A stretch of 64,000 nucleotides of DNA from Janthinobacterium sp. 67 (GCF_002797895.1 NZ_PGES01000001.1:1612001-1676000), one strand, 5' to 3'; counted from the stretch's first letter, positions 53,863 to 62,685 are shown. Notes: generated by a model not told the origin, from the letters alone. Program-made: numbers and translations.

Positions 53863-54318
53863 TCAGGGATAGCAGCGCATCAAAAACTCCGCCACGCACA
53901 CGGGTTTGGTGTCGCCTTCCCTCTCCATGGTGACGGCCCAGTTCACTTGCGCGCCTTCCGGCAGGTCCTCGACGGACAGGATGTCGAGCCGCGCGCGCAA
54001 ACGGCTGCCGACGGGTACGGGCGCGGGAAAGCGCACCTTATTCAGGCCATAGTTGATGGCCATGCGGATGCCGGCCATGTGCAGCGCTCCCTGCAACATG
54101 GCCGGCAGCAGCGATAACGTCAAAAAGCCGTGCGCCACGGTGCAGCCGTACGGCGACTCGCGCGCGCAGCGCTCCGCGTCGACGTGGATCCACTGGTGGT
54201 CGTCCGTGGCGTCGGCAAAGGTGTCGATGAGCTGCTGGGTGATGGTGAGCCAGTCGGAGACGGCCACGTGCTGCCCCGCCAGCGCCTGGAAACCGGCGAT
54301 GCCGGCGATATCACGCAT
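53863..54318 (-). CDS. MaoC/NodN-like (R)-specific enoyl-CoA hydratase
   Basis: A 151-residue hot-dog-fold protein. It has the hydratase motif DATDDHQWIHVD (catalytic Asp and His) and GCTVAHGFLTLSLLP, both characteristic of the MaoC/NodN family. It hydrates trans-2-enoyl-CoA to (R)-3-hydroxyacyl-CoA or acts on related CoA esters. The ATG at 54318 overlaps the end of the other MaoC gene by 8 bp. Last gene of the acyl-CoA operon. Confidence 0.88.
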   Translation of the reverse strand: MRDIAGIAGFQALAGQHVAVSDWLTITQQLIDTFADATDDHQWIHVDAERCARESPYGCTVAHGFLTLSLLPAMLQGALHMAGIRMAINYGLNKVRFPAPVPVGSRLRARLDILSVEDLPEGAQVNWAVTMEREGDTKPVCVAEFLMRCYP

Positions 54319-54799
54319 GCTGCTCTCCGGCAGGGCGGCGGCCGAACATGCCCATGCCTTCGACCGTGGTGACCACTTCGCCATGCTGGTTGCGCACGCT
54401 CCACACGGAAATGACGATGCCGCGGTCCGGCTTCGACGTGGACGGGCGCACTTCCTTGACCTGGTAGGTCAGCTGCAAGGTGTCGCCCGCGCGCACGGGT
54501 TTGAGCCAGCGGATACTGTCCAGGCCGGGCGAGCCCATGCTGGAGGAATGCTTGAGCAGATTGTCCACCACCAGGCGCATCATCATGCCGCAGGTATGCC
54601 AGCCGCTGGCGATGACGCCCTTGAAAATCGTCTTTTCCGCGGCCGCATGATCGACGTGGAACGGTTGCGGATCAAAATCCGTGGCGAAGGCAATGATTTC
54701 CTTTTCCGTTACGTGGCGCTGGCCCAGGTCGATTTCCAGGCCTTGCGTAAAATCTTCAAAATACCAGTGTTTCGGGGTGATGGCAGGCGATGCGGTCAT
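54311..54799 (-). CDS. MaoC-family dehydratase
   Basis: A 162-residue hot-dog protein with ATDFDPQPFHVD (the Asp...His hydratase motif) and VIASGWHTCGMMMRL. It starts KHWYFEDFTQGLEIDLG, typical of bacterial MaoC proteins. ATGA overlap with the upstream acyl-CoA dehydrogenase. Tandem MaoC genes can encode either two homomeric enzymes or one heteromer. Both copies retain the catalytic motif, so two separate activities are more likely. Confidence 0.88.
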   Translation of the reverse strand: MTASPAITPKHWYFEDFTQGLEIDLGQRHVTEKEIIAFATDFDPQPFHVDHAAAEKTIFKGVIASGWHTCGMMMRLVVDNLLKHSSSMGSPGLDSIRWLKPVRAGDTLQLTYQVKEVRPSTSKPDRGIVISVWSVRNQHGEVVTTVEGMGMFGRRPAGEQHA

Positions 54800-55941
54800 G
54801 CGGTCTCCGTCGGCAAGAAGCCCGGCTGGGCGATAAAGCGCTCGATGTGATGGTCCACGTCGCCCAGGGTCAGGGCGATCATGGAGAGGCGCTTGAAATG
54901 GTGGGCGGCGGGCAATTCATCGGTGACGCCCATGCCGCCATGCAATTGCACGGCTTGCTGGCCGACAAAGGTGGCGGCCAGGCTCACCCGCGCCTTGGCG
55001 GCCGACACCGTGCGGCGGCGCTCGGCCACATCCTCGCTATCGGCCCTGGCGGCGGCCAGCATGGCCATCGAACGCGCCTGTTCCAGGTGAATGAACATGT
55101 CGGCCATGCGGTGCTGCAAGGCCTGGAACTTGCCGATCGGCGCGCCGAACTGCTGGCGCGTCTTCAGGTACTCGAGGGTGGCGGCAAAGATGGCATCCAT
55201 GGCGCCCACGGCTTCCGCGCACAGCAGCGCGGCGCCATAGTCGAGAGCCGCGTCCAGCACGGGCCAGCCCTGCCCCGCCTGGCCGATCAGGGCGTCATGC
55301 CCCAGCACCACTTGCACGAGGGTCACGGTAGCGGCGCGCTGGCCGTCGATGGTGCGGTAGTCGCGCACGGTAACGCCGGGCGCATCGACAGGCACGAGGA
55401 ACAGCGAAATGCCATCCGTATCGCTCTGGCCGCCATTGCTGCGCGCCGAGACGATCAAGGCGCCCGCCTGGGCGCCGTGGATGACGACGGTTTTCTCGCC
55501 GTCGAGCACGAAACCGTCTCCGCTGGCGGTGGCCGTGGTGGCGATATCGTGCATGTCGTGGCGCGACTGGCGTTCGCCCAGCGCGCAAGCCAGTTTCAGG
55601 CTGCCGCTGGCGACCTGTTCCAGTACCCCATCGTGGCCGCCCGCCAGGCTCAGGAAGCGCGCGCCCAGCACGGTGGCGAAATAGGGTTCGACCACCAGGC
55701 CACGGCCCAGTTCCTGCATCACCAGCAGCATGTCGACGGCCGTGCCGTCGAAGCCGCCCGCGCCGGCCGGCAGCGGCAAGGCCGTCATGCCCAGCTCGGC
55801 CAGGGTGGCCCAGGCAGAATCGGACGTACCCGTGGCCGAGTGGACGATCTGCTTGCGCGTTTCAAACGGGTAATCCTTGTCGACCCAGCGCCTGAGCGCA
55901 TCGGCGAATTGCTGCTGTTCCTGATTAAATTGAAAGTCCAT
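54796..55941 (-). CDS. Acyl-CoA dehydrogenase (smaller, divergent type)
   Basis: A 381-residue FAD-dependent acyl-CoA dehydrogenase fold, starting MDFQFNQEQQQFADALRR. It shows family blocks TRQQFGAPIGKFQALQHRMA and QLHGGMGVTDE. The FAD/substrate loop normally reading (W/Y)(C/A)xTEPxxGSD is replaced by CALGERQSRHD, so it is a divergent member. It may work as the partner subunit of the dehydrogenase encoded just upstream (17 bp gap). A GAAGGAGA site precedes the ATG. Confidence 0.88.
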   Translation of the reverse strand: MDFQFNQEQQQFADALRRWVDKDYPFETRKQIVHSATGTSDSAWATLAELGMTALPLPAGAGGFDGTAVDMLLVMQELGRGLVVEPYFATVLGARFLSLAGGHDGVLEQVASGSLKLACALGERQSRHDMHDIATTATASGDGFVLDGEKTVVIHGAQAGALIVSARSNGGQSDTDGISLFLVPVDAPGVTVRDYRTIDGQRAATVTLVQVVLGHDALIGQAGQGWPVLDAALDYGAALLCAEAVGAMDAIFAATLEYLKTRQQFGAPIGKFQALQHRMADMFIHLEQARSMAMLAAARADSEDVAERRRTVSAAKARVSLAATFVGQQAVQLHGGMGVTDELPAAHHFKRLSMIALTLGDVDHHIERFIAQPGFLPTETA

Positions 55942-55957
55942 GTCGTCTCCTTCTGGC

Positions 55958-57148
55958 TTACAGGCCCAGGATCATCTGCGTGATGATGTTTTTCTGGATT
56001 TCATTCGAGCCGCCATAGATCGATGTCTTGCGGTAATTGAAGTAATACGCGGCCAGCGGCGCGGCCAGGTCGTCACCGCCAGCGCCGTGCGGCACGCTGC
56101 CATCAAGAAAATCCGGGTCGAACGGCAAGGCTTGCGGGCCGATGGCTTCAAGCATCAGCTCCGTCAGCTGCTGCTGCAGTTCCGAACCGCGCACTTTCAG
56201 CATCGACGCCTGCGGTCCCGGCCCCTTGCCCTCTTCGCTGATGACGCGCAAGACCGTCATTTCCAGCGCCATCAATTCGATTTCCAGAGTAGCGACTTTG
56301 GCGGCAAAGGCGGGATCGTGCAGCAGCGGCGCGCCGCGCTTGTTCTGCTGCATGGCCAGCTGCTTGAGGAAGGTCAGTTCGCGCTTGGAGCGGCCGACGG
56401 CGGCGATGCCCGTGCGTTCGTGGCCCAGCAGATACTTGGCGTAGGTCCAGCCCTTGTTTTCCTGGCCAACCAGGTTGCTGACCGGCACGCGCACATTGTC
56501 GAAGAAGACTTCGTTCACTTCATGCTCTTCATCGAGCATGATGATGGGGCGCACGGTGATGCCCGGCGTTTTCATGTCGATCAGCAAGAAACTGATGCCT
56601 TCCTGCTTGCGCACCGTGCTGTCCGTGCGCACCAGGCAAAAGATCATGTCCGCGTGCTGGCCCAGCGTCGTCCAGGTTTTCTGGCCATTGACGATGTAAT
56701 GGTCGCCGTCGCGTTCGGCCGTGGTTTTCAGCGAGGCGAGGTCGGAGCCGGCGCCCGGCTCGGAATAGCCCTGGCACCACCAGTCGTCGCAATTCAGGAT
56801 GCGCGGCAGATAATATGCTTTTTGTTCGGCGTTGGCGAAAGCCATGATGACGGGCGCCACCATGTTGACGCCGAATGGCAAAATCGGCGGCGTGGCGGCG
56901 CGCGCGCACTCGTCTTCCCAGATGTGGCGCTGCACGGACGTCCAGCCCGTGCCGCCATATTCGACGGGCCAGGCCGGCGCGGCCCAGCCTTGTTGCGCGA
57001 CGATCTTGTGCCAGCGCACGTAGTCGTCGCGGTTCAGGCGCAAATGCCGGCGCACCTTGCGCTGCAAATCCTCAGGCAAATGGGTATCGAGGAAGGTGCG
57101 CACCGTGTCGCGGAAGGCGCTCTCCTCGGCCGTGTAATGCAAGTCCAT
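55958..57148 (-). CDS. Acyl-CoA dehydrogenase
   Basis: A 396-residue acyl-CoA dehydrogenase with a canonical FAD loop (QGYSEPGAGSDLASL), WTTLGQHADM, GHERTGIA and the C-terminal YGGSNEIQKNII. Tyr-Gly-Gly occupies the place where medium-chain enzymes have the catalytic Glu, so the base must lie elsewhere, as in several catabolic FadE types. The ATG at 57148 has GGAGACA upstream. First gene of the four-gene set. Confidence 0.92.
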   Translation of the reverse strand: MDLHYTAEESAFRDTVRTFLDTHLPEDLQRKVRRHLRLNRDDYVRWHKIVAQQGWAAPAWPVEYGGTGWTSVQRHIWEDECARAATPPILPFGVNMVAPVIMAFANAEQKAYYLPRILNCDDWWCQGYSEPGAGSDLASLKTTAERDGDHYIVNGQKTWTTLGQHADMIFCLVRTDSTVRKQEGISFLLIDMKTPGITVRPIIMLDEEHEVNEVFFDNVRVPVSNLVGQENKGWTYAKYLLGHERTGIAAVGRSKRELTFLKQLAMQQNKRGAPLLHDPAFAAKVATLEIELMALEMTVLRVISEEGKGPGPQASMLKVRGSELQQQLTELMLEAIGPQALPFDPDFLDGSVPHGAGGDDLAAPLAAYYFNYRKTSIYGGSNEIQKNIITQMILGL

Positions 57149-57319
57149 GTCTGTCTCCTTGTTCTTATCGGTTGCCGTGATGACTGCACGCAAGGAAGCT
57201 CAGCGCACAAAAAAGCACGACCGTTCTCAAGGATTGTACAACAGATTGGGAGCGGCGCCAGGGGTTTTACAATGGCTGGCGCTGGGTGAATTGGCTGACT
57301 GCCGCCGTTGGCACGTCGC

Positions 57320-57670
57320 CTATGTGTGCGACAGAATATTGATGAGCTTGCCGAACGGGTCGCGCACGAAAAAGCGCCTGACGCCCCAAGGTTCATCGGT
57401 GAGCCCATATTCGATGGCAAAGCCTGCGGCGACCATGCGTTCAAAGGCGGTATCGACGTCATCGACTTCAATGGAAAGGTCGGGCACGGCAGTGTTCGAG
57501 CCGCCTTGCGTCGCAAAGCTCACTTGAACGCTCATCTCGGCTGGCGATCCATACGTCATGATCCAGCCGTGGTCCATCAACAGGCTCAGGCCCAGCACTT
57601 CCTCGTAAAACTTCCGCGCCAGGCCCAAATCCGACGCGGGGATGTTGGCAACGATACGCTTGACTTGCAT
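57320..57670 (-). CDS. VOC-superfamily (glyoxalase/bleomycin-resistance fold) protein
   Basis: A 116-residue two-module VOC protein: ANIPASDLGLARKFYEEVLG and FVRDPFGKLINILSH are the two halves' signatures. The classic glyoxalase metal ligands are not evident at all expected positions, so substrate and activity are unknown. AAGGAG lies 10 bp before the ATG at 57670. A 171-bp gap separates it from the acyl-CoA operon downstream. Confidence 0.88.
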   Translation of the reverse strand: MQVKRIVANIPASDLGLARKFYEEVLGLSLLMDHGWIMTYGSPAEMSVQVSFATQGGSNTAVPDLSIEVDDVDTAFERMVAAGFAIEYGLTDEPWGVRRFFVRDPFGKLINILSHT

Positions 57671-57739
57671 GTTTTTTTTCTCCTTGCCAACGATTGAAAC
57701 ATTCAAAACGCGCCCTGACAAGCCCGCTCCTGTCAGTAA

Positions 57740-59329
57740 TCACCCGTACAAATGCAGCAACACCTGCACGGCCACGATCTTGACGATGGTCATGCTGGGG
57801 AAAATCATCGCATAGCCGAGGTTCGGCCGGTCCGACTTGGCCAGGCGGTTGGCGAACACCAGCACGGCCGGGTTGCCCGTGGCGCCGGCCGCGATACCGA
57901 GCAATTCAGGAAACGGCAGGCGCAGGAAGACCTTGCCCAGGATGACGACGAGGGCCACCACCACCAGCACCGTCACGGCGCCCAGCGCCAGCATGGGCAA
58001 GCCGTCGGCGCCCACTTGCTGCACGAAAGGCAAGCCGGACGCCATGCCCACGGAAGCGAGGAATATCGTCAAGCCATAGTTGCGCATGACCAGGTTGGCC
58101 GACAGGGGCAGGCGCCAGCTGATCTTGCCGACTCGGCCCAGGCGGCCCAAAATCAGCGCCATCACGAGCGGCCCGCCGGCCAGGCCCAGGCTGAACGAGC
58201 CTATCCACGGCAAGGGGATAGGCACGAGGCCCAGCAGCACGCCCAGCACCATGCCCATGCCCAGCGACACATAGCTGAACTCGGCCGTGGCCGTGATGGA
58301 ATTGCCGAACAGCTTGCGCACGTCGGCCGCATGTCTGGCCGGCGCGATGGCCATCACGCGATCGCCAAATTCCAGGGTCAGGAAGGGATGCGGCAAAATC
58401 ATGGCGTCGCCGCGGCGGATGAAGGCGATCTGCAGGGGAAAATTCTTGGTCAGATTCAGCTCGCCCAGGGGCACGCCGACGATTTCCGCGTCCGACACGA
58501 ACACTTCCGTGCCATCGAAATCGCTGCGGTCCTTCATCAGGCGGCCCGGGTCCAGGTGGCCCAGCGCCGTGCGCGCCGCTTCCACGCCCGCCACCGTGCC
58601 CGACACCATGAGCGCGTCGCCCACGCCCAGCACGAGGCTTGGGTCGGGCAAGCGGTTCTGGTGGCCCTGGCGCACGCCGATCACTTGCACGCCCGCCAGG
58701 GGGCCGTCGGCCAGCTCGGACAGGGTGGCGCCCGCCAATTTGGCTGCGTCGATGGTGATTTCGGAGACGACGATGGGCGCCGGCGGCGGCGTCAGTACGG
58801 GTTTCAAGATGCGCCCGGCCAGGTACAGGCCCAGCATGGGGCCGACGACGCCGAACGGATATGCGACGGCATAGCCGACGGCCGCGTCGCCATTGCCGTG
58901 CGACGCTTCCAGCGCCGCCTGCAGGGCGGCCGTGCTGGTCATGGCGCCGGCAAACACGCCGCTGGCCATGCGCAACGAGATATCGATCCACTGCCCGCCC
59001 CAGATGGACACGGCCAGGCCGCCCATGACGGCGACAAAGGCGATCAAATTGTGTTTCTGTCCCGCGCCGCGCAAGCCGGCGAAAAATTGCACGCCGTATT
59101 GCACGCCGATGCCATACAGGAACAGCAGCAGGCCGATGGAGCCGACCATGGGCGGCGGCACGGAACCGGGAGCAAAGGCGCCCAGCGCCAGCCCCGCGAA
59201 CAGCACGCCGCCCACGCCCAGCGAAAAGCCGAACACGCTGATGCGCCCCAGCGCATAACCGGCGCCGATGACGAGAAACAGGGCGAGGATCGGCGTCGAC
59301 TCCAGGGTATGGCGGAAAAGTTCAAGCAT
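57740..59329 (-). CDS. AspT/YidE-family transporter with two TrkA-C domains
   Basis: A 529-residue membrane protein of the aspartate:alanine exchanger family. Two groups of membrane helices (about 1-165 and 365-529) flank two RCK_C/TrkA-C regulatory domains (about 185-265 and 270-350, GATLSELADGPLAGVQVIG and GVPLGELNLTKNFPLQIAFI). Repeated GAMTSTAALQAAL and GAATGNPAVLVFANRLA blocks are the family pore motifs. The true substrate could be a C4-dicarboxylate or amino acid. It lies 104 bp downstream of the LacI terminator. Confidence 0.9.
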   Translation of the reverse strand: MLELFRHTLESTPILALFLVIGAGYALGRISVFGFSLGVGGVLFAGLALGAFAPGSVPPPMVGSIGLLLFLYGIGVQYGVQFFAGLRGAGQKHNLIAFVAVMGGLAVSIWGGQWIDISLRMASGVFAGAMTSTAALQAALEASHGNGDAAVGYAVAYPFGVVGPMLGLYLAGRILKPVLTPPPAPIVVSEITIDAAKLAGATLSELADGPLAGVQVIGVRQGHQNRLPDPSLVLGVGDALMVSGTVAGVEAARTALGHLDPGRLMKDRSDFDGTEVFVSDAEIVGVPLGELNLTKNFPLQIAFIRRGDAMILPHPFLTLEFGDRVMAIAPARHAADVRKLFGNSITATAEFSYVSLGMGMVLGVLLGLVPIPLPWIGSFSLGLAGGPLVMALILGRLGRVGKISWRLPLSANLVMRNYGLTIFLASVGMASGLPFVQQVGADGLPMLALGAVTVLVVVALVVILGKVFLRLPFPELLGIAAGATGNPAVLVFANRLAKSDRPNLGYAMIFPSMTIVKIVAVQVLLHLYG

Positions 59330-59433
59330 GGGGCAGCCTTATTCTGGGGAAGGCCCAGTTTAGCATGCACAAAAGCAACACGATGGCGAGGATGACAAGC
59401 AAGCGTGCGCACGTTTGTGCCATAAAAACGGGC

Positions 59434-59461
59434 AAAAAAAAGCCCGCTGCGGGAGCGGGCT
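59434..59461 (-). terminator. Intrinsic terminator downstream of the LacI-family gene
   Basis: Minus strand: an 8-bp stem AGCCCGCT / AGCGGGCT with a 5-nt loop followed by eight T. It is 126 bp beyond the lacI-type stop codon, leaving an unusually long 3' untranslated region. Confidence 0.88.
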
Positions 59462-59496
59462 GAATCTAATTCCTGTGAGGAAGTAGAGGAGACAGG
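59434..59496 (-). ncRNA. Candidate 3'-UTR-derived small RNA with anti-SD loop
   Basis: Upstream of the terminator on the minus strand is a second stem CCTGT / ACAGG (59496-59492 with 59476-59472). Its 15-nt loop contains CTCCTC and TTCCTC, complementary to Shine-Dalgarno sequences such as GAGGAG. A C/T-rich anti-SD loop followed by a single-stranded linker and a T-rich terminator is the layout of many trans-acting small RNAs. The 5' end is unknown and may extend to about 59560. No promoter of its own was recognised; processing from the LacI-family mRNA is possible. Entirely inferred from sequence. Confidence 0.4.
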
Positions 59497-59586
59497 TGCA
59501 TGATGCCGCATCGCAGCATATCAAGCCAATTGTATGTTGTGATGATAGAAATATGATTCATCAATATCTGCGGCAAGCACGGTGTC

Positions 59587-60621
59587 TCAAGCACTGGCCC
59601 GCGCGATCAGTTCGTACGCCAGCGGCGCCAATGCCGGCGGCGCGGCGCCCTCGTCCACTTCGCCCAGGCGCTGCAAGATGGCTTGTGCGGCCAGGCGGCC
59701 GATGTCATAGCGGGGCACGCGTATCGTCGTCAGCGCCGGCATGAGTTTTTCCGAAAACGGGAAGTCGCCGAAGCCCGCCACCGCGCATTGCTCGGGGATG
59801 CGGATGCCGAGGCGTGCCGCCTCGTAGATGGCGCCGGCGGCCATGTTGTCGTTGGCAAAAAACAGGGCGTCGGGCCGCTCGGCGCGCGCCATTTGCTCGC
59901 TGAACACTTGCCCGCCCGCGTCGAGCGGCGCCGTCACCGACGCTGACACGATTTCCGCACGCAAACCCAGCTGCCGCATGGTTTCCTCATAGCCCTGTGC
60001 CCGCTTGCGCGCGCGGAAATCGCTGCCGATGCCGCTGTCGACGTAGACGATGCGCCGGTAGCCTTGCCCGTGCAGATACAAGGTCATGTCGCGGCCCGTG
60101 GCGATATGCGAAAAACCGATCTGCGGATACGGCCGCTCGGGGCGGATATCCCACGTTTCGATGACGGGAATCTGCAAGCCCGCCAGCAAGGTTTCCGTGG
60201 CGGCGCTGTGGTCGGCGCCCGTCAGCACGAGCGCGCGCGGCGACCAGCCGAGAAAGGCGCGCACGACCTTTTCTTCCGTCTCGATCGAGTAATCGTGGGT
60301 GGCCAGCAGCAACTGATAATTGTGCTGCGACAAGGTGGTCGACAAGCCCTGGATGGTTTCCGCAAAGATGGAATTGGACACGCTGGGCACGATGGCGCCC
60401 ACGATGCGGCCCTGGGTCGAGGCCAGGCCGCCGGCCGCCTCATTGCGGATGTAGCCGAGCTGGTCGATGGCGCTCTTGATACGGTCGCGCGTTTCCTGCG
60501 ACACGCGGTCCGGTTCCTTGAAATAGCGCGACACGGAAATGGCCGAGGTCTGTGCCAATTTGGCCACATCGAACACGGTGCTGCGGCCGAGGCCGCGCCG
60601 CTTGCGTACTGGGTCGTTCAT
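59587..60621 (-). CDS. LacI/GalR-family transcriptional regulator
   Basis: A 344-residue repressor: N-terminal HTH (TVFDVAKLAQTSAISVSRYF, residues 15-34) plus hinge, and a periplasmic-binding-protein-like effector domain (GRIVGAIVPSVSNSIFAETI; ALFFANDNMAAGAIYEAARLG). It has the arrangement of GntR-like sugar-acid regulators. It diverges from a sugar-acid dehydratase operon and a perfect 14-bp operator lies between the two promoters, so it most likely represses that operon and itself. GAAGG precedes the ATG. Confidence 0.93.
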   Translation of the reverse strand: MNDPVRKRRGLGRSTVFDVAKLAQTSAISVSRYFKEPDRVSQETRDRIKSAIDQLGYIRNEAAGGLASTQGRIVGAIVPSVSNSIFAETIQGLSTTLSQHNYQLLLATHDYSIETEEKVVRAFLGWSPRALVLTGADHSAATETLLAGLQIPVIETWDIRPERPYPQIGFSHIATGRDMTLYLHGQGYRRIVYVDSGIGSDFRARKRAQGYEETMRQLGLRAEIVSASVTAPLDAGGQVFSEQMARAERPDALFFANDNMAAGAIYEAARLGIRIPEQCAVAGFGDFPFSEKLMPALTTIRVPRYDIGRLAAQAILQRLGEVDEGAAPPALAPLAYELIARASA

Positions 60622-60812
60622 GGGTACTGCCTTCTCAAAAATCGGTGATCACCACGCATCATGCCATGGCCGGGCGCACGGGGGACGCCAGCGTAACGCC
60701 GGTGCTTTACGGCATTTCGGCCGGGCCGCGGAAATTCCACCTTGGAAATTGGCGTCAATGAAATCATGCCGATAGTGTAAGGGCTGCGCGCCTGCACCCT
60801 GCATTAAATCTG

Positions 60813-60842
60813 TTGACAGCCCCGTGCGATTCAAATTATATT
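60813..60842 (+). promoter_or_regulatory. Sigma-70 promoter of the sugar-acid operon
   Basis: TTGACA (60813-60818), 18-bp spacer, TATATT (60837-60842); a TTATAT register gives 17 bp. The predicted start is near 60849, so the operator at 60858 lies just downstream, where a bound repressor blocks initiation or escape. Confidence 0.75.
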
Positions 60843-60863
60843 TCGCTGTACTTGCAATGTTAG
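60835..60863 (-). promoter_or_regulatory. Divergent promoter of the LacI-family gene
   Basis: Minus strand: CTAACA (60863-60858), 17 bp, TATAAT (60840-60835). The -35 lies within the 14-bp operator, predicting negative autoregulation. The leader to the start codon would be about 205 nt. The two -10 elements overlap on opposite strands. Confidence 0.55.
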
Positions 60864-60871
60864 CGCTAACA
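60858..60871. promoter_or_regulatory. LacI/GntR-type operator
   Basis: The perfect palindrome TGTTAGCGCTAACA has the central CG and symmetric half-sites typical for LacI-family repressors (compare GntR sites of the TGTTACC.GGTAACA type). It is 77 bp upstream of the dehydratase start codon. Confidence 0.85.
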
Positions 60872-60948
60872 AAGGCGGCTAGCAAGGCCCGAGACAGCAG
60901 CACTGGAACGCCATCCGCAGCGCGCCAGGCAACCGAAAAGGACACACA

Positions 60949-62685
60949 TTGAGCTCCGCTACCTCCCGCCGCACGCTGGAATCCCTGCGCAGCCAGCGCT
61001 GGCTGGCCCCAGACGACATGCGCTCGTTCGCCCACCGCCAGCGCCTGCAGCAGATGGGCTTGCGCCGCGAGGAATTCCTCGACCGCCCCGTCATCGCCAT
61101 CATCAATACCTGGAGCGACCTGTCGCCGTGCCACTCGCACCTGCGCGAACGGGCCGAAGCCGTCAAGCGCGGCATCCTGCTGGCCGGCGGCTTCCCCGTC
61201 GAGCTGCCTGCCCTGTCCTTGGGCGAAGTGATGGTCAAGCCCACCACCATGATCTACCGCAACTTCCTCGCCATGGAAACGGAAGAACTGCTGCGCTCGC
61301 TGCCGATCGACGGCGCCGTGCTGCTGGGCGGCTGCGACAAGACGACGCCAGGCATGCTGATGGGCGCCATCAGCATGGACATCCCCGCCATCTTCTGCCC
61401 TGCCGGCCCCATGCTCAACGACCGCTACCGCGGCCAGAGCGTGGGCGCGGGCACGCACACCAAGAAATTCTGGGACGACTACGTGGCCGGCGACATCGCC
61501 AAGCCCGAGTGGATCAAGCTCGAAGCGAAGATGACGCGCTCGCCCGGCACCTGCAACACCATGGGCACGGCCTCGACCATGACGTCCATCGTCGAAGCGA
61601 TGGGCTTTACCTTGCCGGGCGCCACCAGCATTCCCGCCATGGACGCCAATCACGTGCGCATGGCTTCGCAATGCGGCGAGCGCATCGTCGGCATGGTGTG
61701 GGAAGACTTGAAGCCGTCGCGCTTCTTCACCCGCGCCGCGCTGTCGAACGGCGTGGCCGCCTACATGGCGCTCGGTGGCTCGACCAATGCGGCCATCCAC
61801 CTGGTCGCCATCGCCGGGCGCGCCGGCCTGGCCCTGTCGCTCGATGAAATGGATGCGATGGCGCAAAAAGTACCGGTCATCGCCAACCTCTTCCCGTCCG
61901 GCGACAAGCTGATGGAAGATTTCTTCTATGCGGGCGGCATGCCGGCCCTGCTCAAGGAAATCGCGCCGCAGCTGGAATTGACGGCCTTGACGGTCACGGG
62001 CCGCAGCCTGGGCGAGAACATCGCCGACGCCGTCTGCCTCGACGACAGCGTCATCCGCAAGGTATCGCAGCCGGTGGCCGACGGCGCCGCGCTGGCCGTA
62101 TTGCGCGGCAACCTGTGTCCTGGCGGCGCCGTCATCAAGCCGTCGGCCGCGAATCCGAAATTCGCCAAGCACCGGGGCCGCGCCCTCGTGTTCGATTCGA
62201 ACGCGGAAATGCTGGCGCAGATCCACGCGCCGGACCTGGACATCGATGAAAACACGGTGCTGATCCTGCGCAATGGCGGCCCCATCGGCGCGCCCGGCAT
62301 GCCGGAATGGGGCAATCTGCCCGTGCCGAAAAAGCTGCTGCAGCAGGGCATACGCGACATGGTGCGCATCTCCGACGCGCGCATGAGCGGCACCCACTAC
62401 GGCACCTGCGTGCTGCACGTGACGCCGGAAGCGGCCGTGGGCGGTCCGCTCGCTTTGGTGCGCAACGGCGACATGATCGAGCTGGACATCGCCGCGCGCA
62501 GCCTGAACATGGACGTGACGGACGAGGAACTGGCGCGCCGCCGCGCCGAGTGGCAGGCGCCGGCGCAAAAATATGCGCGCGGCTACACCAAGCTGTACAT
62601 GGAGCACGTGACGCAGGCCGACCAGGGCTGCGACCTCGACTTCTTGCTGGGCAACGCCGCCACGCCCGAGCCGCCGATCTTCTGA
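60949..62685 (+). CDS. IlvD/Edd-family sugar-acid dehydratase (L-arabinonate dehydratase-like)
   Basis: A 578-residue Fe-S dehydratase starting at TTG with AAAGGA 8 bp upstream. Conserved Cys61 (LSPCHSHL), Cys129 (LLGGCDKTTPGM) and Cys202 (GTCNTMGTAST) match the cluster ligands of the IlvD/Edd family. The length and the N-terminus (RSQRWLAPDDMRSFAHRQR) match aldonate dehydratases such as L-arabinonate or related pentonate/hexonate enzymes rather than IlvD proper. It converts an aldonate to a 2-keto-3-deoxy acid, which the next gene's aldolase can cleave. The exact sugar is not determined. Confidence 0.9.
   Translation: MSSATSRRTLESLRSQRWLAPDDMRSFAHRQRLQQMGLRREEFLDRPVIAIINTWSDLSPCHSHLRERAEAVKRGILLAGGFPVELPALSLGEVMVKPTTMIYRNFLAMETEELLRSLPIDGAVLLGGCDKTTPGMLMGAISMDIPAIFCPAGPMLNDRYRGQSVGAGTHTKKFWDDYVAGDIAKPEWIKLEAKMTRSPGTCNTMGTASTMTSIVEAMGFTLPGATSIPAMDANHVRMASQCGERIVGMVWEDLKPSRFFTRAALSNGVAAYMALGGSTNAAIHLVAIAGRAGLALSLDEMDAMAQKVPVIANLFPSGDKLMEDFFYAGGMPALLKEIAPQLELTALTVTGRSLGENIADAVCLDDSVIRKVSQPVADGAALAVLRGNLCPGGAVIKPSAANPKFAKHRGRALVFDSNAEMLAQIHAPDLDIDENTVLILRNGGPIGAPGMPEWGNLPVPKKLLQQGIRDMVRISDARMSGTHYGTCVLHVTPEAAVGGPLALVRNGDMIELDIAARSLNMDVTDEELARRRAEWQAPAQKYARGYTKLYMEHVTQADQGCDLDFLLGNAATPEPPIF

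Noticed and set aside
57235..57242. Palindrome TTGTACAA upstream of the acyl-CoA dehydrogenase operon as an operator
   Set aside because: Only 8 bp, expected by chance at this scale, and no regulator gene is adjacent.
59500..59556. 18-codon plus-strand peptide after an apparent GAGGAG ribosome binding site
   Set aside because: The SD-like sequence is the complement of the minus-strand hairpin loop, there is no plus-strand promoter, and the terminator T-run is on the minus strand. A minus-strand RNA explains the region better.
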